A stretch of 64,000 nucleotides of DNA from Todiramphus chloris collaris (GCA_025345505.1 JANVCC010000021.1:28840970-28904969), one strand, 5' to 3'; numbered from the stretch's first letter, positions 29,341 to 42,136 are shown. Program-made: numbers and translations. Notes: a model not told the origin generated them from the letters alone.

Positions 29341-30617
29341 TGTCTGTCTGCCCGTTGCTGTGCCCCTCTCAGCATAACTCTGCCCTGATCCTATATCAAG
29401 TCTATGCTGCTCTGAGGGTTTGCCAGAGAACCTGAAGGGCTTCTGTATCAACCTGGTACAGGTCATTTTTCTTAAATATGGGTAAATTAGTTGTGTTATT
29501 TTCTTACAAGAACTTGATTCTCAGTCAAGATGGTGATATCTGTGTCTGTCCAGGACTAACATTTTTCTCAGAAATAGTTGTTATGTGGAAGGAGAGGAGA
29601 GGAAGGAACACATTTTTGAGTTTTCTTCATTTCAATGAAACAACAAACACTGGAGAAAGGTTTATATGCATGTTCCCACACCTCCACACATGTTTGTTTT
29701 ATGTAGACGGCATGCTGCAATCAGCATCTCTTCTGCTTCTCCTCCCCCAGCCTTTCTCTGCAAAGTGACCAGAGAAGTATCTGCATTTCTAATCCCTCAA
29801 TATCCATTTCCATTCACAAAAGCATCTATTCTTTCATGTAGGGGGTCTGGTGTGAGGATACTTACACAGCCTGTTTGCACTGGGACGGACGTTCAGCACA
29901 CTGTTTCACATTTGGCAACAAATTCCTACTTTGGGTAAGGAGCTGCAGCTCACAATGACCAGAACTGCAGTTGCACCTCAGTTTTAAAAGGCCCTTCTTT
30001 CCTGGTGACCTTCCACATAACTGAAAATGAGGTATATCTTTCTTTATGAGGTCGTCTCTGTATTATATAAAAGCAATCTCCTTGAGATCTTTTCCAATAT
30101 CTGCTTGATTATAATGTTCTATTTAAACAAGCTAGCAAGCCTGTCAGAAATGGTACTTATTACAGGGCAAGAGGCTTTTGACCTTCTGTGTAATTATTCC
30201 CAGCTCACCCTTGGAAGTCTGCATTACTCTGAACTGAATTTGTGGCATTGTGTGGTGCAAAAAGGAACAGAATTGTATTCATTAGTAAATTTGAACTGGA
30301 ACGCACAGTAAATGTCAAGACTCTTAATTGTGCTTTCTATAATGGCTTCCAAACCTACTAAGGAAAAATCAAAAGCTATTAGTTATGACTAGGTAAACAC
30401 TTTAAGGATATTTTATTGCCAGAAGATTCTTTACTTCTATTTGACGAGTCTTTGTACATGACTTAATGTAAAGTTATGAAAGAGTAGATATGTTTGTGAC
30501 AAAGTTAGAGTGAGGACTTTTATGAGAATGTCTACTTTCTGTGCTGGACTTTCTCATGTTAGATTTGTCTTCCCTGCTCAGCAGTATGAAGTTGACCATG
30601 GAAGTGATCTTTCTCTT

Positions 30618-30647
30618 TATCAGTGACAGAGAATCTTATCACTGATA
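30618..30647. repeat. 9-bp-arm inverted repeat
   Basis: TATCAGTGA (30618-30626) and TCACTGATA (30639-30647) are perfect reverse complements with a 12-base loop. The sequence AGAGAATCT is also repeated directly (30628 and 30647). Confidence 0.85.
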
Positions 30648-30683
30648 GAGAATCTAGTTTTCTAGAGTAACGGTTTTTGTTTG

Positions 30684-30700
30684 TTTTTTTTTTTTTTTTT
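30684..30700 (+). repeat. Poly(T) run
   Basis: Seventeen consecutive Ts, preceded by further T-rich sequence. Confidence 0.9.
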
Positions 30701-33700
30701 ACAAAAGCTATACAGCAGTCTTGTGGAAGATCTGGTCAAGAACACAAAGAAAATTTCTTCCTTTGGAAATCTCTTACCCAGCATTTGACTGAAAGCTAGG
30801 CAGAGGGCAAAGACTGTGACTGCTTGCAACAGCTCCTTAAAAGCCAGTGTTATCTGACTGACAATAACATGTCTCGTTATCCAAGACTACGAATCTGTTC
30901 AAAGCCAAAGCAGTTGGCTGCTGCAGCAAGATTGGTTAAGATACAATGCTTCTGCAGCCAGCAGCACAAAAGGGAACAATGTGCTTAACATCAGATCTAG
31001 GTCAGATCTCAGCTCACATAATCACATATGCATTTAGATTGTATAGAGTGGAAGCAGCTTTCAGCAGGAGAAAGAGTTGAAGTAAGTCCAGAGTAAGACT
31101 TGAAATCTTATCACTGAAACCCCAGTTCTGCCACCATTACCCACAATCTCTCTCAGATACTTGTAAGAAGTGCATATAGGGCTATGCTTCATGGCACGTC
31201 ACGTAACTTCTGAATCTCTGATATGTAGCAAGAAGCAGCAGCAAAAAGAAACCCCCAACAGAACAATCCTGAATTAACTGATGTGGCATCAGCAGCCAAA
31301 TTTGTAAGTCACTTGCTGACAAGTGGATAAACAACTTCAGAGGCATTGGCCATTGCTATATGTGGACATCGAGGTCCTGGGTCACACAGTGAAAACTTGA
31401 TCTATAGTCCCCATGGTTAGTGTACACTGTGTCCCTGAAGACATAGGGACAAATAAAAGGGGACAAAAGGTATAGGGAAGCAGATAGAATTTAGACTGCC
31501 TTAATTTAGGCACAAGTGTTTTCAAGTCCACCATCCTAAAAATTCTGTCATTCTCTGTTCTTAACAACAATTGCCTCTTATTAATCATGAAACAAATTTA
31601 TGCTGATTAACCTCTAGAAAATTACACAGATTTTAGTACAAGATAAGTGTTAAACCATTAAGAGATTGTTGCTTGCTCCTTTTTTTTTCACAAATGGAAG
31701 CGTCTGTTAAAGCTATATGTTTCATCTACACAAAATTAGAGACATTGTTGTCTACAGTGACTATGTGTGAGAACAAGGATGCTCTTAAGAATGCAGTGGA
31801 AGAGAAATTAGGAACTTTCTGGGAAGAATTCCAGAAAGCAAGTTCTTCAAAAGCAGCTTTCAAAAAGATTACCCAAGATAAAATGTCAAAAGCAGCTGAC
31901 AGTCAACAAGAAACTTATTTTTTACATCTTGATTTATCTATAGTCTCAAGCAATAGTGTCATAGGAAAATGGAACATGGACACAGGAGGAAGTCATTAGG
32001 AGAAAGATGAGTAAAAATGATGATACCACTGCTCAATGTCCTATGCTTTCTTCACAAAATTGATTCAGGTTGTGGGTTTATTGTTATGAAGAGGTTTTAA
32101 GTAGAGAGGAGGAAGAATGACAGATAACCACAGAAAAGGAGAAGGGATAACTACCTCTATGCTACTAGAAAAATGAGAAGACAGAGATTAAACAGAAGCA
32201 GTGTGAGATGATGCCAGGGATGACCTATTTCCTTTTCCAAAGGGCAACATTGCCCTTTTTAATTCTTCTGCTAGTGCCCTATCTACATGCAATCAAACTG
32301 TCCCAGTGCTGTACAATACAACTTGCTTATCTCTTATGAGAAGGTGCTGCATTTGAGTAGGATTCACCTGCCCTATCTCAGGTAGCCAGGCTGCTTCAGG
32401 AACCCAGATATTTGTCACTGGGTCATCTCATCCCCATGCCACCACTACTCTCCTGGATTACATCCAGTGGCTAAATTCAGGTGCTCAAAAATCCTCACAC
32501 GTCTGTGGCAGCATTTGCAGCACACACATCCATGACAACCTATGTCCCTGAGCCATGGTAAAACCTGTTGCTAAGGGGAAGCCATTATACCATTGATAAG
32601 CAAATGAGGTCAAATGGGCAGTCTGAAAACAAAGCAGCAGTTCGGTGTGAAAACCATCAAAGCCACACAGGGTTTCCCTGACCTTTGAGCAGATGCAGAG
32701 GACTGAGACAGCAAATCTACAGCAAGCAGGGTCCTTTTTGTGAGTCCTTGAGTCTTCATGAGCACAGACTAGCTAGGATGGACTAGTGGGAGGTAAAGGT
32801 GGTTTGTGCTTTAGGTCAGGGTCTGGTCTAACTCAAAGCCATAGTCAGAATGAATGAGGCAAGGGACAGCTCATCTGTTACACTGGGACCCTACTGATTT
32901 TTGGGTATCTGATGCTTGGCTTGATCTCAGCTCCTACAATGTGTGTTTAACAATATCTTAAAACTATTTGTTGTTTTGGAGTTTTGTACTTTCTTATTAG
33001 AAGGCAATTCCTGCCTTCCTTGTCTGTGATGCTAGACCTGCTTGAAGCACACCTAAACCCATACCAACGAGCAATTTGTTCCCATGGTAATAAACCTGGC
33101 TTTTTGTAAACTCTTGATAGTGAGATGACACCACCACCTCTGGACTGGGACTGCCCTTCATACACAGAGGTGAAATGATACACAGCTTGATCCTCTACCT
33201 CTATGAACCATGGCAATGAAAAGCTGGGGTGGGGGGTGGTGGGTAGGTTTTGTGGAGGCCTGAAGGACCTGAAAAACAAGAGAAGTTAACTTCAGCAGCC
33301 TGAGAGGAAAGTAAGAAAACTTCAGTGCTGAGTTCTTGGATAGTCCCTGGATACTCAGACTGTGGCAAACAGCCACCTCCCTAACCAACCACAGTTGATC
33401 CTAAAAGGGAGACCATGTAAGTAGTATTTGTGTAAAACCCACAGGATTTATTAAGATAGAAAATGTAGAAAAAGCAGCACAAATATGGTGTGAATATAGA
33501 CTACAAAAACCTGGACTTATGTTGCCTAATATGTGCCCACTGATACTAAAGCTCCCTCCCCTGCTCAGGACCCTCATTTGGTTTGGGATACTGTTTACCC
33601 TGAGTAGCAACCAAGGGACTAATCACATTTCCATGGAAGACTGCAGATACTTACCTCCCTAGTGAACTCCTGGTGTTTCAGAGGACTGCTGAAAGTTGTT

Positions 33701-36700
33701 GAGTATCACATTCATGCATTTTTTTTGGTCAAAAGAGCTGTCCACCTCACAGCCAGAGACTTGACTGTTGGCATTATGGCCAGGCATTATAGCAGGTCAT
33801 CTGTCTTACCCGTTAGTGAGTTTACAAGAACCCAGGGAATCACATGCCCTACAGTGTTCATGAGACATGAATAAGGTGAGTATGTTTGGCAAAAACAAAA
33901 AAGAGGAAGCTGGAAATCAAGTCTGTGAGGAATTAGTGGTTTATTTACTGAATTCGTCCTCCCTGCAAAGCAAAGAACCTGGCCCATGAAGCTGAGCAGT
34001 GAGCGGGGCTGGCTATTCTGGCTACAACTATAGTTGTAAATTAAGCAGCCAGGAGCACTGCAAAGCAATCACCTGTAGTGTTGTATCATTGGAGTGGCCT
34101 CTGGCCTGAGCTAGCATTCTTCTAAACCACACTCCAAGCATACCTAAGGAGTTAGTACAGCCCACAGACCCTTCCCAACAGGCATCTGGATGGTGCTATC
34201 CTATTTTGGAGATTAGGATCGTTGAACAATGTAGACAAGAAGTGTCCTATGCCACCGGGTATCAGTGACAGAAAATGATTTCAGGGTGGTTTTTTTAATG
34301 CACTAATATGCCATTTGACAGCTTTTCTGTTCTTACAGCTTGGTGGCCCAAGCCTTCAACATCCGGTTCATCCACATCATTTAAGAACTTGAAGTAGTTT
34401 TTATTTTATCCCAATTTATTGAAAGCTAGGGGCCTGTTAAGGGCTTAGAGTCAGTGATTTAGGATATATTGAGACATGCATGAAAGGTCTTACACAGCTA
34501 TGAAGGGAGACCACAGAGCTGAGAGGCTTTGTTTTCTTTTCCTGTGCAATTCAGAATTAAACTCCTTAGCTACTTGTGGTGGACAGAGAACTGTTCACAG
34601 CTATTCACAGACTGGATGAGGTACAACTTGTCAGTGAGTGGTTGTGAGCAGGAGAAGCGATGTTTAAGTCTCATTTCATTTATCTAAATGTGTGTATGTA
34701 GTATGACCAGAGATGTCCTAGAGTATCGTACCTGACCTCAGCTACTTCTCCATGAGGACAAGGGTCACCCACAGGCCGGGCTTCATAGCTGCCAATTCCA
34801 CATGGTCCATTTACTTGACTATGTTTAAAGTACTGACTTGAATCTTGCAGGAATCTTTATCTGGAGTAGATGGAAAGTCTGCTGTTCTAACTGAGAAAGC
34901 CACTGAGGACAAAGACCTTGTTGTCTAGGTGGTTGGTAGTGGGTGTATGGAAGAATTAACTGACTCCTGCAGGCAACTGTATTGCAGCTACATGCAAACA
35001 TCTGAGAGAGATGTCTACCTGCACTTCGGATGCATAGCTTAGGGCAGACAAATTGCAGTGAAGGAGTCTAATAAATTGCTTTGTCACAAGCATAACCAAA
35101 GCAGCAATGTGCTCTCATTCAGTGGAGGCAGTAAAGTTCTATGGAAACCAGCCAATATGATTTAGCACTGGCTTTAGAAGTTCCTTAATGTTATTTGCTA
35201 ATGGTGCAATTTTACTTTTGGAAGGCCTTTACAGGGAAAAGCAATCACACTGTCTTGCAAAGAGGCTGAAAACCAAACAGATTTAGAAATGACTCACTGA
35301 GGAACTCAAAAATGGCCCTCATGGCCATCTGCTCTCCTTCCCAGTGGAGTGTAGGAGGGTAGGTCAGGCAGACAGGGATGCTTCCTTTGGAGTTTAAAAG
35401 CCTTGACTTCAGCTTCTGTTTTCCCTATCCTAGTATCTATAATTAATTTAGGGGACTCTCAGAAAGTCCATATATAACTTCAAGCACACAGACTGTCCAG
35501 CACAGTGGTGGGTTGGTGGCAAGGAACTGCCATGTTGCTTGAGGCAAGGATTTCCTGCTGCAGAATGCCTGAGCATCCAGTCACTGAAATGTCAAGGGAA
35601 ATTGCTGTGTCAGACTTCTACTAGCTGCTGTGGACGTGGTGAATGCTTCAGGAAGGGCAATCTTTCCATTCATAAAAACTGCCACACTTGCAATTACAGG
35701 TGGCATTGCCAGAAGTCCTCACCAGAGCTCCAACTGCTTTCATTACAGCCAGCTGCAGTTTCACCACTGACATCTGTAAGATGTGTGTCAGTCCAGCTCT
35801 CACTAAACTAAGTTAAAGTACTGTGTAGTATTATATTAGAAAACACAGAAGATGTTCAAATACATTTTTTTTTTCCTGTCAGCAGTTGGAACAGAAAGTG
35901 ACTGATAATTCATTGAGCACTTTTTCATTGGTTTTGAATTCACTTTACTACCTGTGTGAGCTTATAAATGAGAAGAATCTATAAAAACAAATAGGTCCTA
36001 TTCACGTACACAAGGCAATCACAGGGGATGTTACTAAATGAAACAGAGAGCTAAATAATTTTAAAAGCTGGATTTTATTTATTTGGGCATAGCAGGATAA
36101 ACAAGGTGGAGAATGTGTTGTGCTGATTCTCAAAATTGCATCACAGGAGCAATAACCAACCTTTTAATTACTTTCCTCTGTAGTCAGCTTAGATCAATAT
36201 CAACTTCTGTGTTTGTTTTATTTGAATCCTATTATTTTTCTTCCTTTTTTTTTTTTTCTGAGGGAGGACATTGCGTGACTGTGCAGGTACTGGAATGGAG
36301 AAAAGATCTCAAGGGTTTGGCAGGCGAAAGCTAAATGCCTGTTGGAAGTGACACGTATATGCCTCCCCCCCACTGTTTTTGAAATAGAAGAGATTTGCAG
36401 TGTATATATTTTTGACACAACAACAAAAAAATAAGACCTGAATAAATGAATCTGTGACTTGTTTCCACCTGCAAAAGGGGCCTCCCCAGACTGAACAAAC
36501 TGGAAGTGACTCATAATCACAATCAAGGAATAATAAGGTTCTTATAAGAATTGCCTTTCTAATCTTCAGGGATCTGGACTTGACAACCGAGGCTTGCCTT
36601 CTTAAAATAGGCTTTATACACCAGTTTCAAGACCATAAAAGCAGGAAGAAGAGAACCACTAAAAAATATTTTAGTTGTAGGCCTCCTCTTTGTCCTCATT

Positions 36701-38799
36701 AGCTAAGTCTACCCTCCAGTCTGGTGTCAGCATGCAAAGGATCAGAAATTTCTACTGTATGCCTCATTTTCCTAAGTACTGGGGCCACTTAACTGGGAGA
36801 TCAGGTTCTCCTTCAAGGCACTTGCTTAGCATCTCATTCATGTAAGTGACTTTGATTAAGCTCCGCAAATTAAAAACAAAGGAAGAGAGAAGTTTAAGAC
36901 AGGAAAGGGATGAACTTCAGGTGCATATGATCCAAAAGCCAAACAAACACAAACCCCACGCTTGCTCAGCTTAACCTTACTGAGCTCACTAGACTTGCTG
37001 AACTGATTTGCTATTTGACCTGAGAATTGCCTTGATGCCCGCACGCCTGAGCATGCCCCACAACACTGGTCTGAGTAGTTTTGGGGCTTAGTTCCTGTAT
37101 ACAACATGGTGAGATTTAGAGTTTGACAGAGAAGAAGGGGCTGATCCAGAGGATTCACAGGGCACTGCACATAGAAATCTAACTCACGTGTTGCAGACAG
37201 GTGGCACTTGCTTTCACGTCACCTAGATGAGCATTTATATGCCTGATGGAATGAACCCCAGACCTTGGTGCCTATAACTGAAGCGTTCTACAGCTACCCT
37301 TAGAAGCATCATCTATGACATCAGCTGGATCTGTCCTATTGTCCCAGTATGAATTAATTATTTAATTTACAATAGGAATATGCATATAGGAAATGTAAAC
37401 TTTTATCAGCTTGGACATACTGGCAATTTATTCATAGAGCTGCAAGCAAATGGAAAAAAAAGTCAAGATTTTCTGGTCTATTAAAGTCAGTTAGCTGTAC
37501 TGTATGGAGGTGTCTTGTTTTGCAACACTGTATGCAAAATGCTTTTTCTTGTATAGGACTTCTGGGTGGAGAACAAGTGCAACAGGAAAAACAGCAATGT
37601 AAACAATTCCATTTGGCTACATTTATCTGGGCAAACACATAGAAAAGTCTGGACAAGCTTCGGCTGTTGGAGAGATTCTCAAGGTGAGGGCCAAAACACC
37701 AGGGTTTCATTACACTTATGCTGAAAGAGTTGTTGCTATGCCGAAAAAAAACTTGGAAACCTGCATCCAAGTACTGAAAATTAATTTGTACTTAATACTA
37801 CAATCTTCCATTGGCAAAAAGGGGATGAACTGGGTGATGTAATAACAATTTTCTATCTCAAAGTTCTGCAAGGCTGTATATTTTCTTTTATAATTATTGT
37901 GATTTCTTTTAACGACTTGAAGAATGCCTCAAACCTTGGCAAAGAAGTGCCTTTTGTTAATAGCAATATTATTAATTATAATAATAACATATTTCATTAA
38001 ATGGTTTTTTGATATATTTTTTCTATATTTTGCTGTTTCTCCATGAAATTTCCAACAATTCCTATTTTAAACTTGGTGAGAAATTGTTCAAGACTATGTC
38101 TTTCCTAGCATTCTGTGAAGACCTGAATAGGCAATAGCACACAAAATGGAAGCAAAATTTTGGATAAATACTTAACACCTTTGTAAAATGCAAGGTTTCT
38201 GCTACTCAAGAAGTTCTTTTTTTGTTGTTGTTTTCAAAACAGAACTCTGAATCAGGTCTAACTCCTATCTCAGATTTTTTTGGAATTTCTTGCAAACTGG
38301 AAAGTCCAGGAGAATAATTAAATAAATATCTATTTACTAACTGATAAATAAAAAAAGCTGTCACTAAGTTTGGGGCTTTGCGTACTGTACTTTCCTTCCT
38401 CATGGGATCAACTATGGGTGAATGCAGAAGTGTTCTTATAACCCATTTAAACAGGTAATATACAGTTTTAGTGACCGAGTCTTGTTATCCTGAGCTAAAG
38501 GACAAAAAAAAAAAAAACAATCTGAAAACAGACAAATTATCTGAAGTATCTGCAATGTAAATTAGGTAAGAGAGCAGGAAGGACTGTATTAGATAGGGGA
38601 TGCCCCATACAAGCTTTCAAAATCTAATGTCAATGCAGCTTGCTTTGTTCAGCTCTGGTAGTATCATTTAGAGCTTTTGATTGTGGATAGATGTTTGCCA
38701 TGCTGTTAAACATGAAGCACAAATTTAATAACGCCCTTCTTCTGTTTTATCATGTGAAATAAAAGGAAGCAAAAACTGTGCCATGATCCTGCATTCTCC

Positions 38800-39731
38800 C
38801 TGTGGTATGATCTTATCGATAAGCCACTCTCCATCATCTTTGAAAGGCTATGGAAAACAGGAGAGGTGCCTAATAACTGGAGGAAAGCCAATGTCACTCC
38901 AATCTTCAAAAAAGGCAGGAAGGGAGATCCAGCCCAGAAAACTGCAGGCCAGTCAGCCTCACCTCCTTCCATGGAAAGGTAATGGAACAACTCATTCTAG
39001 ATGCCACTTCTAATCATGTGAACGAAAAGGTGGTTATCTGCAGTGGTCAACATGGATTCACCAAGGGAAAATCATGCTTAACCAATCTGATAGCCTTCTA
39101 CAATTGCATGATTGGCTGGATAGATGAGGAGCAGCAGTGGATATCATCTACTTCAATTTCAGCAAGGCTTTTGACACCGTATCCTATAACAACCTTATAG
39201 GTAAGCTTAGGAAGTGTGAGTTAGATGAGTGGACAGTGAGGTGAATTGAGAACTGTCTGAATGACGTAGCTCAGAGGGTTGTGATTAGCAGCATAAAGTC
39301 TGGTTGGAGGCCTGTAGCTAGTGGTGTTCCCCAGGGCTCAGTACAAGGTCAGTCTTGTTCAACATATTCATCAACGACCTGGATGAAGGGATGTAGTGTA
39401 CCCTCAGTAGGTTTGCTGATGCTACAAAACTGTGAGGAGTGGCTGATACAGCAGAAGGCTGTGCTGCCATTCAGTGTAGAGTCCTGCACCTGGAGAGGAA
39501 TAAACCCATGCAGCAGTACAGGTTAGGGGTTGACCTGCTGGAAAGCAGCTCTGTGGAGAAGGAGCTGGGAGTCTTGGTGGACAGCAAGTTAACCATGAGC
39601 CAGCAATGTGCCCTTGTGGGCAAGAATTCTAGCCTTCTCTAGGCGGTCCTGCTTAGAATGATGGTTGGACTAGGTGACCTCCAGAGGTCCCTTCCAACTT
39701 CTATCATGCTGTGATTCTGTGATTCTGTAAT
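38800..39731 (+). mobile_element. CR1 LINE, internally deleted copy
   Basis: RT fragments appear in order: KPLSIIFERLWKTGEVPNNW and ANVTPIFKKGRKGD (about 38823-38930), QHGFTKGKSCLTNLIAFYN (about 39045), FSKAFDTVSYN, WRPVASGVPQGSV (about 39306), and a FADA in place of the catalytic FADD (about 39412). Two internal deletions are visible. One lies at about 39470, removing the region between AAIQ and the VLHLERN motif. A larger one lies at about 39635-39645, joining QQCALVGKN to the 3' UTR (GACCTCCAGAGGTCCCTTCC). It ends in ATTCTGTGATTCTG octamers. It belongs to the same or a close subfamily as the 26.6-29.3 kb copy (shared YRLGVD-LESS-EK-LG) and lies in the same orientation. Confidence 0.93.
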
Positions 39732-39994
39732 CATAAGAATTTCAAATTAATAGAGCAATAATTATTTTCTTTCACTGCTGAACTGCAATACAGGATGTAA
39801 TGGAACTTACGCCTTATACGCCTTCTATGGAGAGATTTGTAACAGAACTGAGAAAACCCATAGAAAAGATACCATTCTAAGTATAAAATATTCCGATCTG
39901 AGAAGTGAGTTTCAAATGCAAGAGAATAAATGTTTGTGCAGGGGAGAATCCCTTTGTCAGATATGATAACTTTATGCAGAAAACAAAGCTGTGA

Positions 39995-40760
39995 CTCGAT
40001 GAAAGAGTTTGGATGTGCTCAACAGTTGTGTTTCTTCTGTATTTGAGAAGAGGCTGGAAGTTGTTCCCATTACATACCATGCTGTGGATGGAATAGAGAA
40101 GTTGCCATCTGTAACTGCAGAGAAGGTTAGGCAACATCTGCTGGAGAACTTGCATAAAGAAGTCATAAATAAATTATCCAAGACCTTTGAACGACCATGG
40201 TAAACTTTTAGAAAAGCTTGGAAAACTGAAGGAATTCCTGAGGATTTAAAAACTCTTGGTACTGGTCTAGTGTTTGGAAATGATGAAAGGAATGACACAG
40301 GTAGCTATCAGATAATTATCCTGACAGTGTTGGTTGGAAAATACAGGGCCATGGGTTTTGGACTACAGAACAAAGAGTTAGAAGCTGTAAGTATTTTGGT
40401 TGGAAGGTAGGCTTTGTTTGTTGTCTTTTGTTCTGAAGCTGGCAAACAATGGTAACTATACTGATGTCACATAATTGGATTTCTCCAAGGCATTTGACTT
40501 TCTATCAGTTACATTTTCACTAAGAAACATGAATTATATAAAATTAATGCAGCATAACACATAACAAGCATGTCATAAAGTGGCTCCTGGAGAGATCTCA
40601 AGCAGTTTTTAAAACTACAAAGGAAGAACAGATTTGTTTCCAGCACTGACTCTTAAGCTGGCACTGTTCAGTATTTTCTTTAACAACATCAATGACCATA
40701 CAAAGTTTTTTCAGGTAGGGTTCTTAGGCAACACAAAGTTTGTTGGGTTAAAAAATATAG
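39995..40760 (+). mobile_element. Old, diverged CR1-type RT fragment
   Basis: Recognisable segments are CVSSVFEKR (compare FFASVF), SVTAEKVRQHLL, KAWKTEGIPEDLK (compare SWRTGEVPEDWK), RNDTGSYQIIILTVLVGK (compare NDPGNYRPVSLTSIPGK), LDFSKAFDFLS and ALFSIFFNNIND (compare LFNIFINDL). Divergence is clearly greater than in the neighbouring copies, with stops, frame changes and loss of the GPDGIHPRVLKEL region. It lies directly after the 3' end of the younger copy, so the younger element probably landed next to or within it. Confidence 0.75.
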
Positions 40761-41154
40761 AAGGGAACACTATACAGGCAGCATCAACATAATAATTGCC
40801 TACTTAAACAGGCCCAGTCCCATAAAATGTGTTCCAGCACAGACATTCACAAGACATCTAGAAACAGACGTGATGAAACAGTTCCTTACACAGGATGGTG
40901 AACTTCACCCTGGACACACTCTGCCTTGTGTTAGATCCTTAACAGAGCCTTACTGTCCTGGACACTTTCCATGGTCTGTGGGGAGAAACAGACACCTCCT
41001 GAGCCTCTTTCCAAATACAGGCAAGTTCTGATAGTGTTGTGACTCTTTGATGATAAGCCTTTTATAAACCTTCGATTATTTAGCCTTTTAGTCTTCTACT
41101 ACCCACTTAGATGCAATTAGGAGCCGTAGTTGCGGGGTATAAAGTTAGATGAGA

Positions 41155-41347
41155 TGTTTGTAGTTCTGGGCCTCACAATTTAAGAAGGATGTTAAGGTAC
41201 TCAAAGGTGTCCAGGGGAAGGCAACAAAGCTGGTGAAAGGGCTAGAAAGAACATCCTATGAGGAGAGGGTAAGGACTTTGGTCTTGGCTAGTTTGGAGAA
41301 AAGGAGGATGAAGGACAATCTCATTGCTCTCAACAGCTTCCTCAGGA
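41155..41347 (+). mobile_element. CR1 LINE fragment (ORF2 C-terminal region)
   Basis: The reading KGLERTSYEERVRTLVLASL with EKRRMKDNLIALNSFLR matches the CR1 ORF2 end ([36 protein letters not shown]). Upstream nucleotides also match the CR1 'VQFWAP...VLERVQRRATKL' region. It stops abruptly at the GGAGA satellite. Confidence 0.88.
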
Positions 41348-41349
41348 TG

Positions 41350-41516
41350 GGGAGAGGAGAGGAGAGGAGAGGAGAGGAGAGGAGAGGAGAGGAGAGGAGA
41401 GGAGAGGAGAGAAGAGAAGAGAAGAGAAGAGAAGAGAAGAGAAGAGAAGAGAAGNNNNNNNNNNAAGAGAAGAGAAGAGAAGAGAAGAGAAGAGAAGAGA
41501 AGAGAAGAGAAAGAAG
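41350..41516 (+). repeat. Pentanucleotide satellite (GGAGA)n then (GAAGA)n with gap
   Basis: About twelve GGAGA units (41350-41410) change to GAAGA units, interrupted by ten Ns at 41455-41464 and continuing to about 41510. The strand is all purine, so the open frames across it on both strands are low-complexity artefacts. The N block marks an assembly gap, so the true length is unknown. Confidence 0.97.
41455..41464. other. Assembly gap (10 Ns)
   Basis: Ten unresolved bases inside the pentanucleotide repeat. Confidence 0.99.
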
Positions 41517-41557
41517 GAGAACTTCAGTTGTAAAAGACATATAAAGATCATCTAGAA

Positions 41558-41830
41558 CAGCTGCACATGGCTGACTCCTCTGGAGCCTGCTGTCAACCAG
41601 CACCCCCAGGTTCCTTTCTGCAGGGCTGGCCTCCAGCCACTCCTGTCCCTATTTATTCTTGTGCCTGGCATTACTTTATCCTAGGTGCAGAGTCCATAAT
41701 TTGGACTTCTTAATTTTAGTCTCACTAACCATAGATCAGTGCTCCAATCCATCCCCCTGCAAGGCCTCTTATCCCTCAGGAGAGTCAGCTACCTCACATA
41801 TAGTGGGGAGTTACATGCTTGTTAACTTCC
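41558..41830 (-). mobile_element. CR1 LINE fragment, antisense
   Basis: The plus strand shows CTGCTGTCAACCAGCACCCC and CTGGCCTCCAGCCACTCCTG. The minus-strand reading is WLEASPAERNLGVLVDSRLQ, matching CR1 ORF2 (WLESSPAEKDLGVLVDSRLN). Further right, CAGTGCTCCAATCCATCC and CTGCAAGGCCTCTTATCCCT match the antisense of the DRLDRW/RDLQ region. The right boundary is uncertain. Confidence 0.85.
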
Positions 41831-42136
41831 ACATTTTGACAAAGACTTGTAGTATACCTCAAATGTCACATATTCAGAAAGTTGCTGGGGAGTATTTCCC
41901 ACTCTTTCTTTGTGTTCAATGTCCAGATATATTTATATGTCTATGTCCTTTTTCCTCCCTCTGAATCGTTGCAGGTTTGTCCCAGCTGGAGGAATGCTCA
42001 TCAATGTTCTCAGAAGAAGCAGATGCAAGCTTGGTGTCTCAGGAGTCAACTGGTCATTAGATTTGAGTAGGTGCAGGCATCACTAGAACTTTCCTGTTCT
42101 GTACCTGTGACATTTATTACCCTGCTTGATTCAACT

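Larger units (their letters stand above)
29341..38795. other. Intergenic, unannotated unique sequence
   Basis: I see no gene in this stretch. Open frames up to 112 codons (for example 31673-31999 plus, 37432-37770 minus) show no recognisable domain. Small features are a T17 run at 30684-30700, an inverted repeat at 30618-30647 and an A14 run at 38504-38517. No repeat family was recognised. Confidence 0.6.

Noticed and set aside
30630-30651. Resemblance to a bacterial tet operator (TATCACTGATAGAGA)
   Set aside because: It matches only about 15 of 19 positions in an ordinary avian intergenic context with no vector sequence nearby; coincidence of a short inverted repeat.
31673-31999. 108-codon ORF (lysine/serine-rich) as a small protein gene
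   Set aside because: No recognised family, no promoter or splice evidence; length consistent with chance in AT-rich DNA.
41233-41603. Open frames of more than 100 codons across the GGAGA/GAAGA repeat on both strands
   Set aside because: They translate a pentanucleotide repeat with unknown bases in it, joined to CR1 fragments; not genes.
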